NCBI GenBank assembly: GCA_963935005.1
Contig: CAWWAX010000075.1
Location: 1-7,718 of the forward strand
Origin: GCA-2718595 sp963935005
GTDB taxonomy: Bacteria; Gemmatimonadota; Gemmatimonadetes; Longimicrobiales; Gaopeijiaceae
Direction of reading: 5' to 3'
DNA length: 7,718 bases
The translations under genes and the position numbers were made by a program. Shown piece after piece: positions 1 to 7,530 of the stretch. The notes beneath the pieces were generated by a model. The model did not search any database. It worked only from the letters and a program-made list of their open reading frames with translations, and had not been told where the DNA came from. Each line of letters starts with the position of its first letter. Position 1 is the stretch's first letter.

Positions 1-605
1 ATCTTTGTTGGAGTCCTCTTGATTCTATTCGAGATACCAATGACTCCAGACAGCGTATACGCGATCGTCACGCTGACCAGTGTCAGCATAACAATTCCCA
101 TCGTTAAACTCAGCAATGTTTCCAAGAACGGAAGATTTATGACAAAAAAGCTCAAGTCTTTTCCGAAGAAGGGGTCCACAACACCCCACTCAGTACCCGT
201 CAAGGTAAAAAGCATTTGTATCCCCAGATTCGAGGACACTACTAGCCCAAACCAGGACCCAAAGAACAGAGAAACGACGAGGGCTATTTTATTCACATAT
301 TCAGCAGACAATTCTTCAGATATTACTACATCACCCATCTGACGACGAATCCGAAATTGCCCCACAGATTTACAGGCTAGCTTTAAATTTCCAAAAATAA
401 ATATCCCAGCAAACACACCCGCACAAACTCGTGCACCCCAATCCCACAGTAATCTTTTCCAGAAAATAAAAGAATACCCCAAAGATTCAAACCAAAGTTT
501 CTCTATAAACAATCTCGAAAGAAATTCTCCAGAGAACACGAGTAGAAAGAATAGAGAAAGGAGCAAAGTCACACTTCGATCGCGACCAAAAGTTTTCCAG
601 TTCAT
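1..605 (-). CDS. UPF0182 (COG1615) family integral membrane protein, N-terminal part, runs off the window
   Basis: Open reading frame of 201 complete codons with no stop before the window edge; the C-terminal part lies outside. The start is the ATG at 605-603, which shares its A with the TAA stop of the mutase gene (TAATG). A GGGAG motif at 620-616 sits 10 nt upstream as a ribosome binding site, so translation is probably coupled. Hydrophobic segments lie at about residues 11-28, 52-73, 104-125 and 152-190. Two stretches resemble the UPF0182 family: an aromatic W-F-E-S-L-G-Y motif at 38-44 followed by FW (48-49), and D-P-F-F-G-K-D-L-S-F-F at 144-154 followed by NLPFLE (157-162). Family members are usually very large multi-pass proteins with a long soluble C-terminal part. 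Their biochemical role is not established. Placement behind a sugar-phosphate mutase hints at a cell-envelope role, but that is inference. Family assignment is from remembered motifs and is fairly secure. Confidence 0.85.
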   Translation of the reverse strand, partial: MNWKTFGRDRSVTLLLSLFFLLVFSGEFLSRLFIEKLWFESLGYSFIFWKRLLWDWGARVCAGVFAGIFIFGNLKLACKSVGQFRIRRQMGDVVISEELSAEYVNKIALVVSLFFGSWFGLVVSSNLGIQMLFTLTGTEWGVVDPFFGKDLSFFVINLPFLETLLSLTMGIVMLTLVSVTIAYTLSGVIGISNRIKRTPTK

Positions 606-1969
606 TACATTGATACTCCCTGTTTGAGGAGCCAATCCTCAACCTCTATGCGTATACTCTCAAGTCGCTCTGGTTTCTCTGCTTCGAATCGTGCAACTAA
701 AATTGGCTGAGTATTAGATGCCCTCAATAATCCCCAGCCGCCATCGAATAGGATTCTAACTCCATCCACATCCAGAACCCTGTATAGTGCTCTGAAATGA
801 TCCGTGGCTGCCTCTATGATCTCTTTTTTTCTATGCTCTGGTACTTCTATGCGTATCTCTGGAGTACTCCTATAAATTCTGAACCGATTCACCATATCGA
901 AAAAGCTGGCATCAGAGCGGGAAATCAGTTCAAGCAACCGGGCGGCACAATAGGGAGCATCGTCAAACCCTAAATAGCCATCGGCGAAGAAGATGTGTCC
1001 GGAGAGCTCTCCAGCTAAATCCGCATTTTCTTCAGCCATTTTCTTCTTGATTAGCGAGTGCCCAGTCTTCCACATGACAGGTTGCCCCCCTGCGCTAGTA
1101 AACTCTTCTCCCACTACTTGAGAACATTTCACATCGAATATCATTTTAGCTTTGCCATTTGTGGTTAGGATATCCAAGCCTAACAAGAGTAGTAATAAAT
1201 CACCCCTGACTATGTGGCCTTTTTCGTCAACCGCGCCTATCCGATCGGCGTCCCCATCGAATCCAATACCAACGTCTGCTTTTTCCCGCTTAACAGTCTC
1301 AATCAGATCTTTTAAATTACCATCCACGGTAGGATCAGGGTGATGATTCGGAAAGGTACCGTCAGACTCACAATACAACGGTACCACCTGGGCACCTATC
1401 CCTCTTAGGATTTCGGCCCCCACTAGAGATCCAACACCATTACCACAGTCCAAGACGACCTTGAGGGGCTTTTTGAGTTTAAACCTAGCTACGATATCTT
1501 CGATATAATCCTTGGTAACATCCCGTCTGGAATGTCGGCCTTCATCCACTTGTTTCTGTTCAGTACAACGAAAATCTCGGAGTTCTTGAATGTCTTTACC
1601 ATAAAAAGGCTTGCCCTGTAAGCTCATTTTGACACCGTTCCATTCTGCTGGATTGTGAGAACCTGTTATTTGAATACCAGCGTCAAAATTCAGTTGCTTC
1701 TCAGCCCAATACACAGTTGGAGTTGGAACTGTTCCAATATCGGTGACGTGTGAACCTGTAGAAATCAATCCTTCTATCAAACTCTCTGTTAATTGTTGTG
1801 AAGAGGGTCGGTTATCTCTGCCCACAACAATTTTTGGACAGCCTCTTAGGCGCTCGGTAGCGATCGACCCGAACGCAATACCAATGCTCTCCAAAACTAG
1901 TGGCGTTAGCTCTTCTTCAACAATGCCTCTGATGTCATACTCTCTGTAAATATGATCTAGGATAGGCAT
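605..1969 (-). CDS. manB: Phosphomannomutase/phosphoglucomutase (alpha-D-phosphohexomutase, AlgC/ManB type)
   Basis: A 454-residue cytosolic enzyme that interconverts hexose 6-phosphate and hexose 1-phosphate (mannose and/or glucose), feeding GDP-mannose or UDP-glucose pathways for lipopolysaccharide and exopolysaccharide. All four superfamily signatures are present in order: substrate loop YDIRG near the N-terminus (11-15); catalytic loop TGSHNP at 102-107 with the phosphoserine S104; Mg-binding loop DGDADR at 238-243; sugar-specificity loop GELSGH at 320-325; and phosphate-binding loop RASNTQP at 416-422. The length matches bacterial PMM/PGM (about 450-465). The GELSGH loop favours PMM/PGM over glucosamine mutase (GlmM), but the preferred sugar cannot be decided by reading. 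The ATG start has a GGAG motif at 1983-1980, 10 nt upstream. It lies 51 nt after nuoN in the same direction with no visible terminator between, and overlaps the next gene by 1 nt. The symbol could equally be algC or pgm; it is a family-level name. Confidence 0.93.
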   Translation of the reverse strand: MPILDHIYREYDIRGIVEEELTPLVLESIGIAFGSIATERLRGCPKIVVGRDNRPSSQQLTESLIEGLISTGSHVTDIGTVPTPTVYWAEKQLNFDAGIQITGSHNPAEWNGVKMSLQGKPFYGKDIQELRDFRCTEQKQVDEGRHSRRDVTKDYIEDIVARFKLKKPLKVVLDCGNGVGSLVGAEILRGIGAQVVPLYCESDGTFPNHHPDPTVDGNLKDLIETVKREKADVGIGFDGDADRIGAVDEKGHIVRGDLLLLLLGLDILTTNGKAKMIFDVKCSQVVGEEFTSAGGQPVMWKTGHSLIKKKMAEENADLAGELSGHIFFADGYLGFDDAPYCAARLLELISRSDASFFDMVNRFRIYRSTPEIRIEVPEHRKKEIIEAATDHFRALYRVLDVDGVRILFDGGWGLLRASNTQPILVARFEAEKPERLESIRIEVEDWLLKQGVSM

Positions 1970-2020
1970 ACTAGAATCTCTCCGGAGGCATCAAACAACG
2001 CCAAGACAAGTACTTGAATA

Positions 2021-3496
2021 TCATTTGATCAATGCTGCAAAGCCTACAAATTCAATCCACTTGGAAGGGAAAATCCCTAGAAAGACTATAAGCACTGAAG
2101 TGAAAATCAGAATCGACCGCAGCATAAGTGGCGATGGGCCAGATGGACTTGACTCATCTCCAGATTGATCCAATGGATCTTTCATCCACATAAACCAAGC
2201 AATCCTCAAGTAATACCAATATGAGATGAGTGTACTAAGGACCAGGGCCACGCACAAAAATATGTAGTTATCTTGCAGGGCTCCCTGGAGAATCAAAACT
2301 TTACCAATGAATCCTCCGGTCCCTGGAAAGCCTCCGAGCGAAAACAAAAAAACCGTTAATGCCAGAGCGACAAATGGATATTTGATTCCCAGGCCCGCAT
2401 AACTCTCTACGTCAAGCTTTTCTTCGCTCTGGTTTGAAACAAAAGCGATCCCCGCGAATAAACCAAGGTTACCCAAAACATATGCACTCAAATAGAACAG
2501 CAACCCCGATTGAGATGTAGCATTGTTGGCTATTAAAGTGATCAGGAGATACCCACTGTGAGCTATGCCCGAATAAGCAAGTAATCTTTTGACATTGTTT
2601 TGAGTGAGTGCAACTAAATTAGCGCCTATCATGGTGAATACAGAGAGACACCAAAGAACATTGGACCATGAATAGTGAACTCCTTCAAGATATACCGCGA
2701 AAACCCGGAAGAATGTCAAGAAAACTCCCGCCTTAACTGCTACTGACATATACGCAGTGACAGGAAGAGGAGAGCCTTCATAAACGTCTGGAGTCCACAT
2801 GTGGAATGGCACAATAGATACTTTGAAGCAAAACCCTACTGCCAGCATGATAGTCCCTATCAATAGCATTCCTTCATTCGGACTACCAGTTGCTATTACG
2901 TCTGCTATCTCGATCAAATTGACCGATGAAGTGGCCCCATAAATCAGGGCTACACCGTAAAGAAAAATTCCAGTGGAGAAAGCACCTAGCAAGAAATACT
3001 TTAGTCCCGCTTCAGAACCTCGCGAACTTCTCTGATCTATGGCGGCCAGTGCATACACGGAGATCGATGCGATTTCCAAACCTATAAAAATTAGCATCAG
3101 ATCCAATGAGGCAGACATTACCATCAAGCCTACGGAACAGAACATTAGTAAAGCAAAGTATTCAGGGGCTTGCAATCCTTGACGTTCCACGTAGGGGATA
3201 GAAATCAGAATTGCCAGTCCTAGCGAAAGAAGGAGAATCCAATTAGCGAATAACGAGTAACTGTCGACAGCTACGATGCCTTGGGATGATGAATCGAATA
3301 CAGTGTACAATATGTAGTTCGCGAGTCCTGCAGTTGCGATGCCCAATAGACTAATAGAGCCAAGTTTTTGGACCAACTTGGCTTCTCCAGTTCTACTCCT
3401 GCTAACACCGATAAGTAGCACGGTGATTGCGAAACCTGTCAGTACAATCTCTGGGGCCATGGCCACCAAGTAGTGCCAGTTTTGCGTAAAATCCAT
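2021..3496 (-). CDS. nuoN: NADH-quinone oxidoreductase subunit N
   Basis: Antiporter-like, multi-pass inner-membrane subunit of complex I and one of three proton-pumping modules of the membrane arm. With the start chosen here it has 491 residues (E. coli NuoN is about 485). The expected charged path is intact: E141 in GLEIASISVYAL, K166 in GLKYFLLGAF, K225 in FCFKVSIVPFHMW, K255 in SVAVKAGVF, H313 in YSGIAHSGY and K399 in GGFIGK. The PFHMWTPDVYEGSP block at about 230-243 is a strong NuoN signature. An ATG three codons upstream (3505) would overlap nuoM by 7 nt, but its ribosome binding site would touch the start codon. The ATG at 3496 has AAGGG 9 nt upstream and a 2-nt gap from the nuoM stop, so I prefer it. 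It is the last nuo gene in the window; 51 nt follow before the mutase gene. Identity is very secure; the exact start less so. Confidence 0.96.
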   Translation of the reverse strand: MDFTQNWHYLVAMAPEIVLTGFAITVLLIGVSRSRTGEAKLVQKLGSISLLGIATAGLANYILYTVFDSSSQGIVAVDSYSLFANWILLLSLGLAILISIPYVERQGLQAPEYFALLMFCSVGLMVMSASLDLMLIFIGLEIASISVYALAAIDQRSSRGSEAGLKYFLLGAFSTGIFLYGVALIYGATSSVNLIEIADVIATGSPNEGMLLIGTIMLAVGFCFKVSIVPFHMWTPDVYEGSPLPVTAYMSVAVKAGVFLTFFRVFAVYLEGVHYSWSNVLWCLSVFTMIGANLVALTQNNVKRLLAYSGIAHSGYLLITLIANNATSQSGLLFYLSAYVLGNLGLFAGIAFVSNQSEEKLDVESYAGLGIKYPFVALALTVFLFSLGGFPGTGGFIGKVLILQGALQDNYIFLCVALVLSTLISYWYYLRIAWFMWMKDPLDQSGDESSPSGPSPLMLRSILIFTSVLIVFLGIFPSKWIEFVGFAALIK

Positions 3497-3498
3497 AC

Positions 3499-5100
3499 TC
3501 AACATCCCTTACGTTCGGTAGCCGAGATTGCTACTGCATCGTCCGTTCCAGGCCAAGTCACAATCACTTTGTGTTCTGGTCCAACAAAATCGCCTGTGAA
3601 TTGTTCGATTCCCCGAGCTTCTTCGACTCTCTCTATGACCGAGTTCAGAGATGGGGCCATTCTGTCCATGAACGGCTTTGGATAAACCCCCAGCCACATA
3701 ATGCCGACAATGAGAGGGCACAAAACTAATATTTCCCTTAGCGAAAGATCGTTCAACACTGGGCTTTTCTCATTAGTTTTATTGAAGAAAATGCTTTGTA
3801 TCATAGGTAGCATATAGTAGGCGGCAAAGACCACTCCACTAGCTGCAAATATGGCCATGGTCGGTTGTGCTTCAAAGGTTCCGATCAACGCAAGAAATTC
3901 GCCCGTAAACCCACTGGTTCCAGGAACTCCGATTGAAGCAAAAGCAGAAATCAGGAATGCGGTGGTTAACCATGGAGCCATTGTCGCCAATCCACCAAAA
4001 TCAGCGATATTTCTAGTTTTACTTCGTTCATACAGCATGCCAAGTAATAGAAATAACGCCCCTGTAGATAAGCCGTGTGAAATCATTATTATCATGGCTC
4101 CTTGCAACCCATTTTCATTGAGAGCAAAAATTCCAAGAACAACGAATCCCATATGGGCAACAGATGTGTAAGCCACCAGTTTTTTTGCATCAGTTTGTAC
4201 TGCTGCAACCCAAGAACAAAACAGAATACCTATAACGCCCAGCCCCATCAGCACGGTGGCCACAATAGATGAACTTGCTGCCAAGGGGAAGAAAGGGAGC
4301 AAGAATCGAATGAAGCCGTAAGTCCCCATTTTGAGCAGGACCGAAGCTAGTACTACAGAACCAGGAGTAGGAGCTTCAACGTGAGCGTCTGGCAACCAAG
4401 TATGAAGTGGAAAAAGAGGAATTTTTATGGCAAACGCTAAACCAAAAGCCCCAAAGAGCCATAACTGTTCACTCATACTTAGGGGTATCTCAAGGAAATG
4501 ACTTATCGCAAAAGACTCCGAGCCCCCTTTCGTATACATATACAAAATTGCCACTAACATAAGGAGTGAGCCCAGTGAAGTATAAAGGAAAAATTTTACT
4601 GCAGCATAAATCCTTCTGTCTCCGCCCCATATTCCCACTATGAAATACATGGGAATCAATGTCAATTCAAAAAAGACATAGAAAAGGAACATGTCAGTTG
4701 ACGAAAATACACCCAAAACTGCGAACTCGAGCAGTAACATTAAAGAGTAGAATGCTTTCTCTTTCTTCTTTATGTATTCAAAGGCCCCAAGTATAGCGAT
4801 CGGAGTGATGAATGTAGTCAGCATTAGCATGAAAAGGCTAATGCCATCCACTCCTAAAGAGAACCTGACACCAAACTGCTCTATCCAGTCAAATGAACTG
4901 GCCATTTGGTATCCCGAACCTTCTTCGGGGACATATCCCAGCCACAAAAAGATGCTCAGAATGAAGACGAGACTGCTCCAACACAGTGCTACCATCTTAG
5001 CCTTGACACGAGGTGTCACCAGGACATGTAGGGCTCCAACTAAAGGAATCCAGAGTAAGGCATGAAGGAGCCAAGCTTGATTGAAAGAGGATGCCGGCAT
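3499..5100 (-). CDS. nuoM: NADH-quinone oxidoreductase subunit M
   Basis: A 533-residue multi-pass membrane protein, the middle antiporter-like proton pump of the complex I membrane arm, packed between NuoL and NuoN. Key residues match known E. coli positions with small offsets: E145 (E. coli E144) in YVFFELTLIPMY, K226 (K234) in AFAIKIPLFPLHTWLPDAHVEAP, K257 (K265) in LLKMGTYG, H316 and H342 (H322 and H348), and E401 (E407) in GTSGFTGEF. The core is therefore near-colinear with E. coli, but the protein carries about 30 extra residues after E401, seen as a polar tail at about 486-533 ending in Lys-Gly-Cys. The ATG start lies one base after the nuoL TAA stop (TAA-A-ATG) with no good Shine-Dalgarno motif in front, so it probably depends on ribosomes finishing nuoL. 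Its TGA stop is next to the nuoN start region. Function is very secure; the tail is of unknown significance. Confidence 0.97.
   Translation of the reverse strand: MPASSFNQAWLLHALLWIPLVGALHVLVTPRVKAKMVALCWSSLVFILSIFLWLGYVPEEGSGYQMASSFDWIEQFGVRFSLGVDGISLFMLMLTTFITPIAILGAFEYIKKKEKAFYSLMLLLEFAVLGVFSSTDMFLFYVFFELTLIPMYFIVGIWGGDRRIYAAVKFFLYTSLGSLLMLVAILYMYTKGGSESFAISHFLEIPLSMSEQLWLFGAFGLAFAIKIPLFPLHTWLPDAHVEAPTPGSVVLASVLLKMGTYGFIRFLLPFFPLAASSSIVATVLMGLGVIGILFCSWVAAVQTDAKKLVAYTSVAHMGFVVLGIFALNENGLQGAMIIMISHGLSTGALFLLLGMLYERSKTRNIADFGGLATMAPWLTTAFLISAFASIGVPGTSGFTGEFLALIGTFEAQPTMAIFAASGVVFAAYYMLPMIQSIFFNKTNEKSPVLNDLSLREILVLCPLIVGIMWLGVYPKPFMDRMAPSLNSVIERVEEARGIEQFTGDFVGPEHKVIVTWPGTDDAVAISATERKGC
3506..3510 (-). 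promoter_or_regulatory. Ribosome binding site that decides the nuoN start
   Basis: AAGGG on the minus strand inside the last codons of nuoM. It ends directly against the first possible nuoN ATG (3505), leaving no spacer, but lies 9 nt before the second ATG (3496), a normal spacing. This favours the shorter NuoN (Met-Asp-Phe-Thr start). Confidence 0.6.
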
Positions 5101-5101
5101 T

Positions 5102-7192
5102 TTAAGACACGACCATTACGAGAACTGCGAGCAGTCCTACAGCTAAGAAAAAAGCATAAGTATTGACTTGTCCGGTCTGGAAAAGACTGCCAATCCAGCC
5201 GATCCCCTTAGCAGTCCGTCCGGACAGATTGACTGATCTATCAATCAATCCTTGATCAAACCTTTTCCAACAAGCATGTGAAATTCTCCACAAAGGTCCA
5301 ACAATCCACTTGTCGTAGAGTTCATCGACGTACCACTTGTTGTACAGGAATTGAGATAATTTACCTTCAGTTGTTCTAATCCTCGGTGAACCAGTTTTTG
5401 TTTTCAACATCTGTTGTGTCGTAACGGCAACTAGCAATATCGCTGCACTGGTCGAAATTAGTGCCCAAGCCACTTCTCCTCCTCCAACGGGAGATTCATG
5501 GCCCAGTTCGCCAATATTTTCCAGTTGTATTTCAATGCTCTCCGATGTCACTGGCTCTAACCAATGATGCAACCAATCTGTCATAGGGAGATGTCCAAAT
5601 CCACCCACAACAGATTCCATTAAATCTGGGGTGACATTTATCCATCCGCCGAAGAAAGATAGTAGGCCTAATACCACCAAGGGTATGAGCATAATCTTTG
5701 GCGTTTCAGTTATTTCAGGCCGCCCTTCCTCAACTGTCCGATTATTGCCGTGGAAAGTCATCGCCATAAATCGGGCCATATAAAAAGCTGTTAAAAGAGC
5801 GGTCAAAATCGCCATCAACCAATAAAATGTATAGAGCAATGGATAGGGTGAAAACTCCGCCATAGCCATACTTCCAGTCATCCAAATGATTTCATCCTTA
5901 GAGAAAAATCCAGATAGAGGCCAAACGCCCGATATTGCCAGAGTTGCAATCCACATGAGGAAGCAGGTTATTGGCATATACGACCGAAGCCCGCCCATGT
6001 TCCTCATATCTTGTGGGTCGGCACCAGAATTGACTTTGTGAAGAGCCTGGTGCATAGAATGGATTACTGCACCTGCTCCCAAAAACAAAAGGGCCTTAAA
6101 AAATGCATGAGTTACCAAATGGAAAACACCCGCTGTATATGCGCCTACTCCTACAGCTAAGAACATATACCCTAACTGGGAAATAGTAGAATAGGCCAAC
6201 ACTTTCTTTATATCATGTTGTTTACATGCGATCGTGGCCGCAAAGAATGCAGTAAAGATACCGATTCCAGCCACCATTGCAGAACTCAAAGGTGCCAACG
6301 AGAATAAGACAGAAGATCTTACAATCAAATAAATTCCAGCTGTAACCATTGTCGCAGCGTGTATCAAAGCTGACACTGGGGTCGGCCCAGCCATAGCGTC
6401 TGGCAACCAGACAAACAGTGGTATCTGCGCACTTTTCCCAACGCCTGCCAAGAGAAAGAACAAGGTGATCAGAGTCACCATGCCTCCTCCATATACAAAC
6501 ACCTGCGAAGAACTCTGAGATAAGGTTTGGTAGTCGACAGCTCCAGCAGTCCCATACAGCAGGAATATACCAAGCAAAAATCCTAGGTCTCCGACTCTAT
6601 TTACTATAAAAGCTTTCTTCCCAGCCGAGGCTTTTTCTTCATCTTCAAACCAGTAGCCTATTAGCAAATAAGAACAAAGTCCAACCCCTTCCCAACCTAC
6701 AAACATTATAGGATAACTCGATCCCATCACTAAGATCAGCATGAAGAAAACAAAAAGGTTCAAATAGGCAAAATATCTGGCGTATCCCTTGTCACTTTTC
6801 ATGTATCCCATACTAAAAAGATGTATAAGAAAACCAACACCAGTGATAACACCCATCATCACAATACTCAGCGTATCTATCTGTATGCCAGCTTCCACTA
6901 CAAATCGTGATGTCTCGATCCATGTCCAATAGTTTATAGTCAAGACTGAGGGGTGTTCTGCAAGGAACATTCGCATCCCATTCATGCTCACAAACAAGAA
7001 TGATATCAAGATGCTACCTGGACCGACCAAGGAAACAATCCGCCTTGACCTTAGAATGTCTTGGTCGGAGGTTTTTTTCCCTGGACGATGGATGCTAAGG
7101 GATATTATTCCATTGATCAGGAAACCCATCAAGGGAAACAATATCACTAGGCCTGGATAGAAAGGCTCCCAGTTGAGCACGTGCTCGGTCAA
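5102..7192 (-). CDS. nuoL: NADH-quinone oxidoreductase subunit L
   Basis: A 696-residue multi-pass membrane protein, the distal antiporter-like proton pump of complex I, with the long C-terminal lateral helix that runs along NuoM and NuoN. Functional residues are present and offset by a constant 24 from E. coli: E168 (E144), D202 (D178), K253 (K229), H278 (H254), K329 (K305), H362 (H338) and K366 (K342). K432-D433 (E. coli K399-D400) follow at +33. The C-terminal end holds the usual NKWYVDELYDKWIVGPLW region (618-635), a GSLFQTGQVNTYAFF motif (668-682) and a last membrane segment. It is longer than E. coli NuoL (613), mostly after residue 432. The start is TTG at 7192: an in-frame TGA lies 27 bases upstream with no ATG between, and GAGG sits 5 nt before the TTG. 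A GTG at codon 5 is a weaker alternative. The gene follows nuoK by 43 nt and nearly touches nuoM. Confidence 0.97.
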   Translation of the reverse strand: MTEHVLNWEPFYPGLVILFPLMGFLINGIISLSIHRPGKKTSDQDILRSRRIVSLVGPGSILISFLFVSMNGMRMFLAEHPSVLTINYWTWIETSRFVVEAGIQIDTLSIVMMGVITGVGFLIHLFSMGYMKSDKGYARYFAYLNLFVFFMLILVMGSSYPIMFVGWEGVGLCSYLLIGYWFEDEEKASAGKKAFIVNRVGDLGFLLGIFLLYGTAGAVDYQTLSQSSSQVFVYGGGMVTLITLFFLLAGVGKSAQIPLFVWLPDAMAGPTPVSALIHAATMVTAGIYLIVRSSVLFSLAPLSSAMVAGIGIFTAFFAATIACKQHDIKKVLAYSTISQLGYMFLAVGVGAYTAGVFHLVTHAFFKALLFLGAGAVIHSMHQALHKVNSGADPQDMRNMGGLRSYMPITCFLMWIATLAISGVWPLSGFFSKDEIIWMTGSMAMAEFSPYPLLYTFYWLMAILTALLTAFYMARFMAMTFHGNNRTVEEGRPEITETPKIMLIPLVVLGLLSFFGGWINVTPDLMESVVGGFGHLPMTDWLHHWLEPVTSESIEIQLENIGELGHESPVGGGEVAWALISTSAAILLVAVTTQQMLKTKTGSPRIRTTEGKLSQFLYNKWYVDELYDKWIVGPLWRISHACWKRFDQGLIDRSVNLSGRTAKGIGWIGSLFQTGQVNTYAFFLAVGLLAVLVMVVS

Positions 7193-7197
7193 GGGAC

Positions 7198-7201
7198 CCT
7201 C
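7198..7201 (-). promoter_or_regulatory. Ribosome binding site for the TTG start of nuoL
   Basis: GAGG core within AGAGAGGG on the minus strand, 5 nt before the TTG at 7192. It supports use of the rare TTG start, as no in-frame ATG lies between the upstream stop and this codon. Confidence 0.6.
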
Positions 7202-7235
7202 TCTAACGTTGAGGTCATGTCAGAATGATTAGATT

Positions 7236-7529
7236 CTACCATCTAAGGAAGCTAAAGTTGTCGGTGATAACCGTTTGGTAATGACGAAAAATAGAAATAA
7301 TAATAGCCAAACCTACAGCGGCCTCAGCTGCAGCAACCGTCATGACAAAGAAAACGAATAATTGTCCTTCTATTCCTGCATGGCGAGACAATGCCACGAA
7401 AGCCAAATTGACAGCATTCAACTGTAGTTCAATACAGAGAAACATAATGATCGCATTTCTTCTGACAATGACTCCCAAAGTTCCAATGACGAATATAATG
7501 GCACTCAGAAAAAGAACTTGTCCAATCAT
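7236..7529 (-). CDS. nuoK: NADH-quinone oxidoreductase subunit K
   Basis: A 97-residue, three-helix inner-membrane subunit of complex I (homologue of mitochondrial ND4L and Mrp antiporter subunit C) that links the quinone-site end of the membrane arm to the antiporter-like pumps. Hydrophobic helices lie at about residues 2-22, 26-47 and 57-80. The two conserved buried glutamates needed for proton transfer are present: E34 within CIELQLNAVNLAF (E. coli E36) and E69 within TVAAAEAAVGLAI (E. coli E72). The length is typical for the family (about 100). The ATG start lies 1 nt after the nuoJ TGA, with an AAGG-type motif about 9 nt upstream. The last polar residues (about 83-97) form a short cytoplasmic or periplasmic tail. 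A 43-nt gap separates it from nuoL. Assignment is very secure. Confidence 0.97.
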   Translation of the reverse strand: MIGQVLFLSAIIFVIGTLGVIVRRNAIIMFLCIELQLNAVNLAFVALSRHAGIEGQLFVFFVMTVAAAEAAVGLAIIISIFRHYQTVITDNFSFLRW

Positions 7530-7530
7530 G

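Noticed and set aside
19..342. Plus-strand open frame of 107 codons
   Set aside because: It is antisense to the UPF0182 gene, whose minus-strand frame is longer, has membrane segments and family motifs, and has a coupled start.
1980..1987. CTCCGGAG palindrome over the mutase ribosome binding site, possible regulatory hairpin
   Set aside because: Only 8 bp with no loop; too short to form a stable hairpin that would hide the site, and likely by chance.
2007..2016. Perfect 10-bp palindrome CAAGTACTTG after nuoN, possible operator or terminator stem
   Set aside because: No loop and no T-run follow it, and several 10-bp palindromes are expected by chance in a window of this size.
3509..3721. Minus-strand frame of 70 codons overlapping the end of nuoM in another frame
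   Set aside because: It is fully inside nuoM, has no recognisable motif, and the nuoM frame here continues smoothly to its own stop, so there is no sign of a frameshift.
3851..4171. Plus-strand open frame of 106 codons inside nuoM
   Set aside because: Antisense shadow of a conserved part of NuoM that holds H316, H342 and E401; no domain or independent start signal recognised.
5102..7192. Possibility that the NuoL/NuoM/NuoN set belongs to an Mrp antiporter or a hydrogenase (Hyf/Hyc) complex
   Set aside because: The J-K-L-M-N order, the NuoN-specific motif and the NuoL C-terminal lateral-helix region fit complex I; no Mrp or hydrogenase subunits are present.
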